Shown: positions 15,020 through 27,066 of the stretch, piece after piece
Layout of the letters: the number at the start of each line of letters is the position of its first letter
Position numbering within the stretch: position 1 is the first letter of the stretch
Source: Setophaga petechia
Lineage: Eukaryota > Chordata > Aves > Passeriformes > Parulidae
Direction: 5' to 3'
Assembly: GCA_024362935.1 (NCBI GenBank)
Contig: JANCRA010000012.1
Span: 7,874,001 to 7,938,000 of the forward strand
Length of the DNA: 64,000 nucleotides
The notes under the pieces: generated by a model
Seen by the model: the letters and a program-made list of their open reading frames with translations, nothing else
Told to the model about the DNA's origin: nothing
The model's database searches: none
Program-made: the position numbers and the translations under genes

Positions 15020-16214
15020 CTTAAGAGCACGAGCTACTTCATCTATACCCATGGCCTGACAAATTTGGTGGACTTCCAGGATGGGGTTACAGCAGTGGTG
15101 GATAAGGGAAGGGCAAAAAATATCATCCACCTTGTTAATGATATTGTGGTCCTGCATCACACCCTTGTCCAAACTTGGAGAGACATGGATTTATATATGG
15201 ACCACTCAGTGGATAAAAATTGGCTGGATGGTCACACTCAAAGACTTGTTCAATGTCCAAGTGGAGAGAAGTGACGAGTGACAATCCTCAGGGGTCAGTA
15301 TGGTGACAGCTTTGACAGCTATGTGGACAGTGGGATCAAGTGCACCCTCAGCAAGTTTGCTGACAACAGCAAGCTACCAAGCTGTGTGGCGCAGCTGACA
15401 CTCTGGAGGAAGGGGACATCATCCAGAGGGATCCCGATAGGCCTTACAGGTGGGTGTGTGAGAACCTCATGAAGTTCAACAAGGCCAAGTGCAGGGTGCT
15501 GCAGCAGGGTCACAGCAATACCAAGCACAAAGACAGGGTGGACAGTAGATTGAAAGCAGCCCTGGGGAGAAGGGCTTGAGAGTGCTGGCGGACAAAAAGC
15601 TGGACATGAATCAACAGTGTGTGCCAGCAGCCCAGAAAGCCAACCACATCTTGGGCTGCATCAAAGAGATGTGACCAGCAGGTCAAGGGAGGTGATTCTT
15701 CCCCTCTACTCTGCTCTCATGAGACCCTACCTGGAGTGCTGCAGCCAGCTCTGGAGCTCCCAGCACAAGACAGATGTGGATCTGGAATGAATCCAGAGAA
15801 TCAGCTGACGACACAGAGGTGCATCTCTCCTACAAACAGACTGAGAGAACTAGGGCTGTTCAGCCTGAAGAAGAGAAGGCTCTGGAGAGCTCTTAGAGCA
15901 GCCTTCCAGCAGGCTTACAAGAAGGTTGAAGGACTTTTTAAAAGGGCATGTAGGGATAGGATGGGGGAAATGGCCTTAAGATGAAGGAGTGCACAGTTAG
16001 ATTAGATATTAAGAGGAAATTCTTTACTGTGGGGGTGTTCAGGCACTGGATCAGGCTGCCGAGAGAGGTTTTGTATTTCCCATCCATGAAGGTGTTCAAG
16101 ACCAGGCTGGATGAAGCTGCAAGTAGACAGTTTCCTGCCCTTGGCAGGGGGATGGAAATTAGATGATCTTTAAGGTCCTTTCCAGCCCTAACCATTCCAT
16201 GATCTTTGATTCTG
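15020..16214 (+). mobile_element. CR1 LINE, 5'-truncated, decayed
   Basis: About 1.2 kb of chicken-repeat-1 LINE in plus orientation, from the middle of the reverse transcriptase to the 3' end. Recognisable pieces are the CCTGACAAATTTGGTGG start, a stretch encoding KCTLSKFAD, another encoding LMKFNKAKCRVL, a LGCIK-like stretch, and the CR1 3' UTR ending in AGATGATCTTTAAGGTC and CCATTCCATGATC (16160-16205). The frame is broken by many shifts and stops, so it is inert. Several short open frames at 15000-16200 on both strands are remnants or shadows of it. Confidence 0.88.
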
Positions 16215-19200
16215 CAATTAAGCCCCTGTGCCAGTGCTTACCTGCATTGCTATGATCTGATTGCCTATTTTTAACTAAGTTGCACTACAGAACCTCTGCC
16301 TTAACTGTACTAAAAACTTCAACTCAAAGCAATGTGAGTCAGACTTGTTTTCCTAGGAAGAGTTGTGCCAGAATGCTCTCCCAGAACCTAAGCCAAGCAC
16401 TGGGCAATCTGTGAGTTCATAGCGTATTTGAGGGGGAAGGTCACTCTGCATCTCAACTCTTGGGGAACACTCTTTTTCTAGAATCTTCCTCATTCCAATT
16501 TTCCTGTCAATAGCCTGTTTTTGCGGTAAAGCATCTGAGAGCTGATGTTAACAGATGATGATTAGATGATGACCAAGATTTGACCTGTCTTGCAATGTTA
16601 CTGCAGAATGCAACACCCTCCCCTTCACTTTTCAAAATGCAAGGGGTACAGCACCAGAAGTCACACTGCAAGTACATAACACAGCATGCAAAAGCACTAT
16701 CCACAGCTGCCAGAAAAAATGTCATTTGCATAACCAGTCATGAGGAAAGTATTTGTCAAAAAGATACATTATTTTCCTGATGCCAATCTCAAAATGCTAA
16801 ACTATAAGCTGCTTATCAGTATCAGCAGCACTGATTTGATTGAATGTATTGGAAAGGATACAGAAATGTGAATCATTCACTGAACAGGTATTCCATAACT
16901 GTATAGAAGACTTCTGAAGCAGAAGTTTGTTGCTGAAGGCATTTTTGTCATTTTGAAGACAGAAGCTGCTGGATGACCATGGGAGAAATGCAATGAAGTT
17001 CTCTAGTTTTATGACAAACATTTAAACCAAACTTTAAAGTAGCTTCAACAATACAGATGAAGTTTCCATATGATTCACTCCTCCATGATGAGAGCAGTTG
17101 ATGAAACAGTTCCAAAAGGCATTGGAGTTCTTTAGTGTGGGACTGGAGAATGTGTAATGGCTACATTGTGTTACTCCCTTGCAGAGGAGGAGTCAAATAC
17201 AACCTTAGTTTCACTTAGAAAGTGATGCTCAAAGGAACTGGCAAAGATGCTTCTGCATCAGTCAATGAAAAAGACCATCTGTCCTTTCTCAAGAAAGAAA
17301 AAGACAGCAAAGGAAAAGGCACTTTTACCTAAAAGTAAGCCAGATGATTTTCAGTATGCAAAGTCATCTTTCCTTGAATGTCACGTACACACACTGTCAT
17401 TTCAGGTTTATTAAAGTTTTTTGTGAAACTGGAATGAGGTTCAAGATGTCTGATAGGAATTACAGTCATCTGTCATTGCTATTAACCAGCATTTTAAAAC
17501 ATTGTCTGCCACAAATAGGAGAAATTAATAAAAAAAATTTTCACATTCATATAGATACCCCCCCAAAAAAAAAAAAAAAACACAACAAAAAAAAATCCCC
17601 ACCCAAACCAATATACCCATAGCAAAATAAAATGCAAAGTCTTTGCAGATGCACATGTTTAAGTTGTCAACACCAATGAAACTATGAACAGAAAGTTGCT
17701 TTTGCACTACACAAGCAAAATTCAATACTGGGGATGCAGACAACTCTGGATCTTCACAGAAATGAAAGCAATTACAATTTAACACCACCTGTAAATACCA
17801 CCTGTAAGTCACAGAAAGGTAATAAAAGCAATGTCTTGATGCTGACATACTAAGTACCACTTTATAACAATGAAGATCTTGAGTTAAACGAGATGAAGTA
17901 CAATTATAATCAGAATCAAAAGTGACCATAGCTGTCCAATGTCTACCTGCCAAGCATTTATAACAAATGGGACAGCACATACTTGGTACTTGTTTTTATA
18001 ATGCCCTTGGGTAACAACTCTGAAGCTGTAGATTACCTGAGAGCAAAACTGATTGTCTGTAGCCAAGCTTTCTCCTAGGAAATGTGATTGATTTAACTAA
18101 ACTCCAGGAACACATTAAGTTTGTGGGGAAGTGTGGGGGGGAAACTAAGAGACCTGCACATCCCTGACAACAATCTCATTGATTGATGACACAATTAGTG
18201 TCCCAGTCCAAGCCACAAATATATAAAGGATTTATTTAACACTGGAGTCAATCCTACTGCACCTTCCACACCACATTTGATTCACAATTGTCAAAAAGCA
18301 TCATGATAAAAGATTTAAGAGCAACAAGCAAGGTCATACCCTATAGCCGAGTGATGGAAAACAAGGGACTGAGTAGACCAAATGCCTGCTCCTTCTATTT
18401 CTACTAAGTGTTAAATTTTAGTACCTGACATTAAGTGGCTTTCCACAGGAAGTGAATAGCCCAATCTCTAATTAGAATGGAGAACCTAAGCACAGGACTC
18501 TTAAGTCCAAGCTGATCTATGAATACCCACTTCATCTTTTAACAAATTAGCTTTAATGAACTTCATTTCCCAGCCCCAAAGAACTGGGGAAAAAAGGTAT
18601 CCAACCCCCAGCCCTGCTTCTCACTAGTGATGAATGTTTTAAAAATCCTTCAACTGTATGTCAAATATCTTTTTCTAGACTCATAATTATTTATTGTAAG
18701 ATTCAAAGACAAACTCAATAAAGCACTGAGAATAGGTATTATCAGATGATGAATCTCAGTTTACACAGATATAAAGTAACATCCATTTTTCTTTCCACCA
18801 GCTCTGAGAAACTCCAGTATTTTCCTATCAAGGATAACTCCTAAGAGCCTTAGTTGACATTCTCAGGTCAACAGTTCCAGCAGAAAGTAAAGAAGAAATA
18901 TGCAGAGTACAGAAAGTTAATCAAATGGTAATCTTGTTTTATAAGTACACACATGAACACAAAGCTTCGAGCAAATATGACACAAAGATTCAAAAGACTG
19001 AAAAAAGGGATTTGGTTTAGGTGCCTGAATCTCTTGAGGACAGATCAAAAGGACTTTCAGAAGTTGCTTTTACAGAAAAAGAATCTCTGTATTACAGGCC
19101 TTGTTTTGAACATCTTTTCAAAGGCTTCTTGTCTAGAATGCAGTTTGCTGGATAACTGAGCCATGTACAATACCTTCTGACCTCTTTCGTGTCTGTTTGG

Positions 19201-19558
19201 CCTTTTCCACTGAAGAAAGAAACCAAACTTTATTTTATTTATTTCCACTCTTGGAGATGTGGATTCTTACACTGATCCATTTTCTGAAATCAATTCTCAT
19301 GTAAGCGTAGGTGGTATAAACTTAGAATCCAACACAACTTTACTCTTCCCTCACTTAAGAAATCAGAACCTAATTTAAAAGTGCAGGATCCTAGAAATAT
19401 CTTCAGTTTTGATGCTACCAGTACCTTAAATCCTTCAAAGAGCAAAACTGATACAGATAAATAAAAGCATCAAGCTTCCACAGGCTACAACTTCAACATT
19501 CCTTCTGATTTTTATCTCCTCATTGATAGACAGAGTAGCCAACAAGTATTCAGCATAC

Positions 19559-19767
19559 CTGCTCCAACCTCTTTTTCTTCTTCTTCAATGTTGTTTTTGA
19601 TGCTGTCATACTCTTCATCAATTGCCTGGTTGCCACGCATCTGAGTCAGGATCCTCCGCGCCCTCTGGGTCTGGCCCTTCTGAATGAGCCAGCGGGGACT
19701 TTCGGGAAGAAACAGGAAACCAAGAAACTGTATAACTGCTGGGACAGCCGACAGGCCCAGCATGTAC
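19559..19767 (-). CDS. SLC2A13: SLC2A13 exon 3 (residues 236-305)
   Basis: Third coding exon of the H+/myo-inositol transporter, 209 nt. It completes Arg236 and encodes [19 protein letters not shown] (helix 6, about 237-256), then the sugar-porter motif PESPR at 257-261 at the start of the large intracellular loop. An acidic run follows ([12 protein letters not shown], 294-305). The acceptor is TTATTTGCAG and the donor GTATGC. The exon ends in phase 1, so the next exon must begin by completing a Gly codon, as in human. No downstream exon is visible in the remaining 19.5 kb, so this is the last coding piece in the window. The acidic tail and lysine-rich KGQTQRARR stretch resemble mammalian HMIT closely. 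Confidence 0.97.
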
Positions 19768-21490
19768 CTGCAAATAAATCAGAAAATAGATAAATATCTA
19801 CTATTTGCTTAAAAAATACACCATGAGAAGATTCAGTTACAGCTAGTCAAACTGTATTTACAGATCAAATCTCCCATTCCTTGTATTCTTTCTCACTGTA
19901 AGTTAAAGGAGGGGAAGAATCCTATTCTGCAGGTATTTTAGAAAACACAATCTCTCCTTCATTTCCAGGAAATCTCAGGGACATGGTGACTATTCTGCCA
20001 CCACTGACTCTAGCTACTGGTTCTGGGGACACTAAGTTACACTAAACAAAAAACCTGAAATATTACACTAGTTTGGAACCTGATAAACCCTTCAGTGACA
20101 ATAATCAACAGAAAGAGAAAGCAAATGCATGGTGAAAACCAAGTACTGTTGATGACAAAGATGAGATTGAAACCTTGCTAATTGTTTCACCAACATATTA
20201 AAAATAAACAAGCAAACAAACAAAAAACCAGCCGGAGAACAATGTATAATTTGGTCAGTACTACATACACACAGATACATCTGCCAGTTTTAATTTTGAA
20301 AATTTCTGACTATAAGCAGAAACACTGAAAAAAGTTCATTTCACCAGCACAGCAATTTACACAAGATCTTTCAGAGAGTCTGCTTTCAAATCTTCAGTCG
20401 GATGCAGTGTGAGGTTTTAAATCAAAACTGCATTTTAGATGCCCAAGGGTTACTATTTACTGCATCAAGGCTACTTCTCTACTCGACAGAGAATTAGCCC
20501 AGTTATGCTTCCAATGATCAGCACACCACCAATTTTCATGAGTGGCTCTGGTCTATACACATCACATTTTTATATTTCTTCAGTAAAACAATAAAAGGAT
20601 AAAAAGAATTGCAGAACAAGGTATAATTTTGTTCTGCTTTTAAAATCCGACCTTTTCCCATTTACACTTCACCCAGATTCTTTTCACTTTCATTGAAGAC
20701 CTTAAGTCAGTGCTGGCGTCACCTGTACATTATTGCAATTATCACGAGTTGCACATCAGTGGATATAATAATTAAAACATCTCCAGAAATCAGTCCCTCT
20801 GTATATTGAGGTAACCTGTACTCATAAACAAATTCACACCTTGACATCAGTTGGGAGATTAAGGAGATTTGCTAATCTCTTCTCTAGCTCGTCTCTCCAT
20901 TCCCCAGGATGCACACCTGCTTTCACAGGTGACTCTGCAGCCTCTTACCTGGATCTTTTTATAAAGCATGCATGAGATTGCTAATTGAGTAGGAAGGAGA
21001 GAATAACTATTATTGAAAACCTTATGTTAGGGGCAATGAACCAAATGTATTTGTCAAGTCCAAATGCATTTTGAGTAAAAAAGGAAAAACGCTTTCTTAG
21101 AGGCATTTAATGAAGAAAAACATGGGCAGTACTACAGGCAGAAAACTGGAGAATGGTAAAAAGAATACCCAAAAGGCAATGCAAAGAGGATGGCCATCCC
21201 AGGACAATGTGCATGCAGACCAGTCTTCCCACCCCCAGCTGAGCCCTCAACTTCTCCTTAAAACCAGCCAAAATTTCCAAAGGTCATACAAGCAAAACTT
21301 GGTCTAGAAAGAGCTCAGTTAGCAGCTCTTGTTTTTTTGGTAACACTTTAAAAATTATATAGGTCACTATTAGTTAAAAAAGAAAAATGTAAGAAAGAAA
21401 ATAAATTCAAACCATAAAGTCAGTGGAAGGCTTATTAGTTGAGTAGTCTTCAGTCAATGTATCTAACAGTGTCACTAATCCACTCATGTT

Positions 21491-21540
21491 CTCATTCCTC
21501 ATTCATTAATGCTCTCATTCGTTAATGGCCTCATTTATTT
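21491..21540. repeat. Short imperfect tandem repeat, unit about 16 bp
   Basis: Two to three degenerate copies of a CTCATTCATTAATG-like unit follow one another in intron 2. It is small and AT-rich, probably a decayed minisatellite. Confidence 0.5.
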
Positions 21541-22871
21541 CTACACTTTTCCTTCTCCACAAACATTTTGGTAGCAGTGTAAAAAATACATAGACCACTG
21601 AAGCTCACCAAATTGTAAATTCAATATCTTTATTGGAGTGACATTTAGAAAGCCTTTTCTATTTCAAATGAAGAGTAAAACAAACTCACTGAGATTAAAA
21701 CCGTTGTATCCTGTCAAAGTGCATGCTGAAGTATGTTTTCATGCATCTAAGTATGCAGATTTAGTCCTTCAGACACCTATTGCTTAAATTTCTGCTCCTC
21801 CAAAGCCCTTCAGTCACTTAAATGCAGCAGAACCTCCAGAACTAAGCAGTTGGGTGCCTGCAATCATCTTAGGAGGCAAAATCAATCAAGGCTCCTGAAA
21901 GCTTGATTCATACCAGTTGGACTCTATTGGATTGTTTATCACAGACAAGACAAGAAAGAAATGTACAGACAGGGCTCCCTCACTAAAGTTAAGTTTCCAA
22001 TCTGCAAAATTCTGATCAAAGTTGAATAAAAGGAGTGGGCCAAAAGGAAAATGTTTAGTTGAGAGGGAACATCCATTGCAAGTTCTAGAGCTGGTGTAAC
22101 TTTCAGAGCAAGCCATTTTGATATAATCAATTTAGAGTAAAAGCAGGCAATTTTAGACATTTCACGCAGTGAGCCAGCTTTCAGAAATCTAATACAGTTC
22201 TTTCCTATACAGATTACAAGACTTTGTGTTTGAAGCCAGATGTCTAGCAGACCTGAAAAAATCCAGCATGAAATTTAATAAGTCTGCTGTAACATTTCTC
22301 CTTCTCTGACATACTGCTGCAATACTATTAAGATGGCATTAGCAGGGTTTATAAAGCTAACCTAAGGGTCATGTTAAATATTTGTTTTCTTTGGTTTGTT
22401 TTAATTTAATATTCAGCATTTCCAAGAATAAGCAGAGCTAAGAAAAATTAAAGTTCCTTATTGTTTGTTGCAGCACTCCAGTGCTTAGCCATTCAGTCAG
22501 TAAGAGATACAATAATTGCTGTAATGTTCCTTCTTCTATGTAATGACTCCGGGGTAGACATTTGTGATTTCTCTCCATATGTTTGCTGGCCACTCCTTTC
22601 AGGTGACAGACCATCTGTACTCTTCCCTGCTCACCCTCAGGCTGCAGCATTGCAGCTGGAACACTTGGATATCTCATCACTGAGGTGGTAGCCTATTTCT
22701 CCATTAAATCCAGAAGAGCAGTATTTGGCACATGCATAAAACACAGCATTACTGCAAAAGTCACCCAGCACGTGCCAGCAGGCTGCAGAAACTATTGCTC
22801 TTCACTACTCCACACACTGCACTGCTCTAGGACTACAAATACAAGAGAAAGCCACAAACCAGGAATAACAA

Positions 22872-22957
22872 TGGGCCACTAAGACGAGTTGCACAACTGG
22901 AGCATGTGACATAGAAGAGGCTGAGAGAACTGGGTTTGTGCAGCCCAGAGAATAGAT
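22872..22957 (+). mobile_element. CR1 LINE fragment (86 bp)
   Basis: GGGCCACTAAGA, then CTGGAGCATGTGACAT, then GGCTGAGAGAACTGGGTTTG and GCAGCCCAGAGAA match the part of CR1 around the end of ORF2. It is an isolated scrap in intron 2 of SLC2A13, without the 3' end. Confidence 0.65.
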
Positions 22958-23420
22958 TTTTATTATTTTATAATGTAAGCTTTTAACTATAAATTTATGC
23001 TACAATATCCTTCAATTCTGACAGATTACCACTGCTCAGATTAAGAATATTCAAACTTCACCTCTATCTTGCACATACAGCATATTACTTATTGGAAATT
23101 TGCCTTTTGAAAAATCAGCATGCAATTATTGTAAATGCAAAAGGCAAGCTACCTTCATAAACATCCTAACAATCATTCATGCTTGTAATGTATATTTATT
23201 ACTCTCCCACTTTAAAGTTTAACAAAGTCAAAAAACCTGTGCATGTTGTGAATATTAAGCTTAAGCGAAAGCAGTAGGGATCTATTTTGGCAAGATATTG
23301 AAGTTCCATTTTAGTATACAGTTTTACCACTTTCTATGCAAATTCTGTTTTACCAACAAGAATTATAATCAGCAAATCAGAACTACAGCAGCTTGCTTTT
23401 AGCAAGGAAGGCTCACAAAC

Positions 23421-23580
23421 CTCCAACCATCCTTGGCGAGGTAGCTGAAGATTCCATCGACAACGCTGGCGAAGAACTGCCCTCCAGTGATGAAGAGAGT
23501 GTTAATGGTGACTAATCTGCCTCGTAAGTGTGGTGGAGCCACTTCTGCGATGTACACTGGCACAGTCATAGATGCTACAC
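23421..23580 (-). CDS. SLC2A13: SLC2A13 exon 2 (residues 183-236)
   Basis: Second coding exon of the H+/myo-inositol transporter, 160 nt. It completes the split Gly183 codon and encodes [13 protein letters not shown], then PPHLRGRL, finishing with DGW plus two bases of Arg236. The PVYIAE...LRGR stretch (190-204) is the signature after transmembrane helix 4 in sugar porters. [11 protein letters not shown] and the residues after it form helix 5. The acceptor reads TTATTCCTGTAG on the minus strand, with a short pyrimidine tract in A-rich surroundings. The donor is GTTTGT, a weak match to the GTRAGT consensus, but the reading frame and protein homology place it clearly. An avian LTR begins only 85 bp from the acceptor on the intron 1 side (see 23665-24234). 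Homology to HMIT across this exon is near complete from memory. Confidence 0.96.
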
Positions 23581-23664
23581 CTACAGGAATAAATTCAGTA
23601 AATTCAGTTACAGTTATAAAATCAAAAGAGATACTACATTGCTTTTTCATCATAAAATACTATT

Positions 23665-24234
23665 TTGGGTTTGGCTGAGACAGAGTTCATTTTCTTCATG
23701 GTAGCTAGTATAGGGCTATGTTTTATATTTGTACTGGAAACAGTGTTAACTATTCAGGGATGTTTTCTTTATTCCTTACACAGAGTCGAGGCCTGTTCTG
23801 CCTCTCATCCCACCCCACCAGCAAGGCTGAGGGCATTCAGGTAGTTGTGAGGGGACACAGCCAGGACAGCTGAGCCCAACCAATCCAAGGGATATTCCAC
23901 ACAACATGGCATCATGCTGAACATACAGAGCCAGGGGAAAAGGAGGAAAGGGGGGACATTCAGAGTTGTGGAGTCCATCTTCGCCAACAGCTGTAACACA
24001 TGATGGAGCCCTACTCTCCTGAAAATGGCTCAACATCTTCTTGCCCATGGGAAATGGTGAATGAGTTCCTTGCTTTGCTCATATGTGTGGCTTTTGCTAT
24101 ACCTACTAAACTGTCTTTATTCCAATCCATGAGTTTTCTCACTTTTACTCTTCCAATTCTCTCCCTCACCCTTTCAGCAGGGAGTGAGCAAGCAGCCACA
24201 CAGGGCTGAGCTGCTGACCGAGCCTGGAATGACA
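23665..24234 (+). mobile_element. Avian ERVL-type LTR
   Basis: The start (GGGTTTGGCTGAGACAGAG, TTCTTCATGGTAGCTAGTAT), the middle (GGGGACACAGCCAGGACAG, GGGATATTCCACAC) and the end (AAACTGTCTTTATTCC, ATGAGTTTTCTCACTTTTAC, then GGAGTGAGCAAGCAGCC) match an abundant avian ERVL LTR. It lies in intron 1 antisense to SLC2A13 and begins 85 bp from the exon 2 splice acceptor. No 5-bp target-site duplication is apparent, so the right boundary is approximate. Confidence 0.72.
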
Positions 24235-24289
24235 AGCAGGGACCCAGACTGAGCTGGCTGTGGTGCCCAGTAACTCCACAGAAAACACC

Positions 24290-24773
24290 TCCTCTCCTGC
24301 CCTGAATGACCACCCCAACAGATAGACCCCAAAGTCATGGACTAAAGGAACTCAGTGGACACTTTACAGATATTCCACAGGGGTGGTTCATAGACCACAG
24401 GAATGATAACTGTGTATTATACGAAAGAATGGGCAGGGGGTTCATGGGTAATAAGAATGCACTGCATGTGTGGGGGGATAGAATGTGGGAAAATAAAGAT
24501 AGTGCAGAAGGTAATCTCACCCCTGAGGAGTTGCAGCTGTACCAATCACCAGAGACTAGGAACAGGCTGCCCTTAACAGGCCACAGCTGTGTCCAATGAA
24601 GATGAGTGCTTATAGAGGAGTGGGTTAGCTGGGTGAAGAGAGAATTGGAGTTTGTTAGCTGTGCTGAGAAGGAGTCAGTGCTGTGAGGAGCTGCCCATGA
24701 GCAATGACCAAGAAGGTATGCAAACTTTTGCAATAAGATGACAACAGCATCTTGATGGAATAAGGGGTGGAGA
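24290..24773 (+). mobile_element. LTR-like segment, plus copy of an inverted pair
   Basis: This segment follows the ERVL LTR. Its 24472-24749 part is highly similar, in reverse complement, to 26765-27066. Shared blocks include GATAGTGCAGAAGGTA, CTGAGGAGTTGCAGCTGTA, GGCCACAGCTGTGTCCAAT and GTCAGTGCTGTGAGGAGCTG. Two copies in one intron mark it as a dispersed repeat, probably part of an avian LTR. The family is not certain. Confidence 0.6.
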
Positions 24774-24850
24774 ATGTGCTGGTTTCAGCTGGGGTAGAGT
24801 TACTGTTCTTCATAGCAGCCAGGGCTATATTTTGGATTTAAACTTAGGAC
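24774..24850 (+). mobile_element. Second ERVL-type LTR head, truncated
   Basis: TGTGCTGGTTTCAGCTGGGG, AGAGTTACTGTTCTTCATAG and GGGCTATATTTTGGATTT repeat the beginning of the LTR at 23665 in the same orientation, about 1.1 kb away. Only the first 80 or so bases are recognisable. Confidence 0.55.
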
Positions 24851-25245
24851 TTTGTGCTTACAAAATTAACTCTATTCAAGGCAAAATCAGCACACACTTA
24901 AATAGAATAAGCTGGACAAATTTTATTTCTGACTTTCAAAGGATGAAAACAATGAAAACGTAAGTAATGAACTCTAGAAGCATTCAAAAAGCAAATGCTT
25001 GCTAGCAGCTGTATTGGAATTTCAAGGTTTGATGTAATGATACAAAGAATAAATTTCTTCAATTCACTTTGTATGTACACTGAAATTAAATAAAAGGATA
25101 GCTATAACTATAGTTTCCAAACAAAGAGATGCTATAATCCAAGTAAGCACACATAAGTCAAAGTGACTGACTGAAGACATCAGGTCTCTGTTTAAAAATA
25201 ACTTTAGCATGGTTTCTACAGCCAGAAACAAAAACAAGGCCAAGC

Positions 25246-25266
25246 ATTATTGTTATTATTATTATT
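25246..25266. repeat. (ATT)n microsatellite
   Basis: An ATT/GTT trinucleotide run of about seven units in intron 1. Confidence 0.8.
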
Positions 25267-25324
25267 GTGTAATTTCATTACTGTTATAGAACAAATTGTT
25301 TCTTGACTTAGTTTAAAAATATTC

Positions 25325-25460
25325 CATGTCAAGTACAGGTTGGCTGGGCCCTGAGCAACCTGATCTAGCCCACCTGAGTGGGCTCCCTGCCCATGCAGAG
25401 AGATTGAAACTGGATGATCATTAAGGTTCCTTCCGACCCAAGCCATTCTATGATTCAATG
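25325..25460 (+). mobile_element. CR1 LINE 3' end fragment
   Basis: The sequence matches the CR1 3' UTR: CTGAGCAACCTGATCTAG, CCCTGCCCATG, then ATGATCATTAAGGTTCC and the terminal CCATTCTATGATTC. It is truncated to about 136 bp, in plus orientation, in intron 1. Confidence 0.85.
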
Positions 25461-26764
25461 CAAAAAACTCTGTCACCATAAGGAAACAAGGACTAACACT
25501 AAACCACAGCTGCTTCTCATTCTGTCTTAACACTGGCAGTATTTCCTACTAACTAGGCAATGAGTAATTTGTGCAAGAGGCAGAAATGTCCAAAAGAAAC
25601 ACACACAAACTGTAAAAACAGAGTCTAACAGTGTATGAAGAGCACACCTGGGTGCAGCACATACTTTGGTGGTCGAAATCCCTATTCCTTACAAGGATAC
25701 AACACTGACAAGCAACAGTGATTTCTTTTGTAGTTAAAACTAGAAGTACATTGGCAGCAGCCACCCAAAACCATATTTTGACTGATGCCAGCTGAGATAC
25801 AACTTGAGCACAGCCAAGCACCATCAGCCACAACATATCTTCCAGCCTGGGGCAGCTCTATCAGCTCCATACAGACAGCCCCACACCAGCACAGGTAAAT
25901 GCCACAGCCCCAGCAGGAAATGGGGTCACCTAAAAGCAAGCACATGGCTCTTGAAGCACAGCTATGGTTCCTGGCTTGTTTCACAGCAGAAGGGACTCAT
26001 CATGGGATGGCAGAGGCTTTGGCTAGCCTGGCTGACTCACCAAACTAAGAGCACAAAATCATCTTTAGCAACAAGGTTAGCCTGACAGGACTGCTGGGAG
26101 CCTCCAAAAGCTTGAGTGAGGAATACAGATTGTTCAATAATAAAATGGCATAAGAAGATCCTTTGTCGTGATAGGTAAACACTCACAGCAGCCTCTCAGC
26201 ATGATAACCCAGCTCCCAGCAGGGCCTCCCAGGACATGCCAATGCTTCCTTCTCTTATCAACTGAGCAACCGGCACAGAATACAAAACCCAAATAAAAAT
26301 GTCAGGGGGAAAAAAAGAGCATTAAAAATGTATTCAACTAATTTTCAAAGCCAACCAGAATGCACCATGGAAAGAAGCATTCCAGTAGTCCTTCGTGTAT
26401 TTGACAGAGAAGTTAATTTTCAGCCCAGCCCACCATTAGGGGTGTTTCTCTTCCATATTTCATGTCAGTATTTGAAATAATGATGATTAAAGTGATGGAG
26501 ACTGTGCGCCTATAACAGCAGATCCTTTTTGGAAAGCACAGGTGTGTGTCCACTTGCTCCAAACAAAAGCCACCGAGGACCCATGTGAGGCAGCAGCTGC
26601 CACTGCAGCAGTGGGGCAGGGCCCTATAGCTGTGATAGCCCTGCCTGGTGAGGCTGGGCCTTCCTGCTCCTCAGCCACCCCCTTGCCTTGGGCATCTCAC
26701 CCCAATGCCCAGGCTTGCTTCCCCACTGTGGTGCAGCCATCTTCCCATAGGATCCTTGGGACTG

Positions 26765-27066
26765 TGTGTTGTTGTCATCTTTTTGCAAAGCTCCCACACC
26801 TTCTTGGCGATTTCTTACGTGCAGCTCCTCACAGCACTGACTCCTTCTCCACAGCTCAGCCAACAAACTCCAACTCTCTTCACAGCACAACCAACAGCCC
26901 TCTCCTCACCCAGCTAACCTACTCTGTACCACTCATCCTTATTGGACACAGCTGTGGCCTATTAAGGGCAGGCCTGTTTCTAATCTTTGGTGTAGTACAG
27001 CTGCAACTCCTCAGGTGTGAGACTACCTTCTGCACTATCTATATTTTCTTACATTCTATCCCACCA
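26765..27066 (-). mobile_element. LTR-like segment, minus copy of an inverted pair
   Basis: Read on the minus strand, this segment aligns with 24472-24749 through nearly its whole length, with small insertions. The arms are separated by about 2.0 kb. The flanking 26540-26760 is unusually GC-rich for this intron and may belong to the same insertion, but I cannot prove it. Confidence 0.6.

Larger units (their letters stand above)
1..19558 (-). other. SLC2A13: SLC2A13 intron 3, partial
   Basis: Everything left of the exon 3 donor appears to be intron 3. I looked on the minus strand for the next HMIT exon (the region around LQMFQQLSG and INTIMYYS) and found no match, so the intron exceeds 19.5 kb. 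Recognisable contents are a solo LTR (12816-13140), a CR1 copy (15020-16214) and homopolymer runs. The rest (1-12800, 13150-15020, 16215-19558) is AT-rich sequence in which I see nothing specific. Confidence 0.8.
19768..23420 (-). other. SLC2A13: SLC2A13 intron 2 (3.65 kb)
   Basis: Lies between the exon 2 donor GTTTGT and the exon 3 acceptor TTTGCAG. It contains a short imperfect tandem repeat (21491-21540) and a CR1 scrap (22872-22957). I see no coding sequence and no other recognisable element. Confidence 0.94.

Noticed and set aside
15017..15984. Several plus-strand open frames of 60-120 codons
   Set aside because: They are fragments or off-frame translations of the decayed CR1 copy at 15020-16214.
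17525..17980. 151-codon minus-strand open frame in intron 3
   Set aside because: Cys/Phe/Tyr-rich, running into a poly-T/poly-G tract, with no domain; consistent with a chance frame.
1..19558. Possible SLC2A13 exon 4
   Set aside because: I searched by eye for the reverse complements of the conserved HMIT segments that follow exon 3 and found no match. A translated search would settle it.
24000..24733. Open frames of 69-132 codons on both strands
   Set aside because: They fall inside LTR sequence and show no conserved protein.
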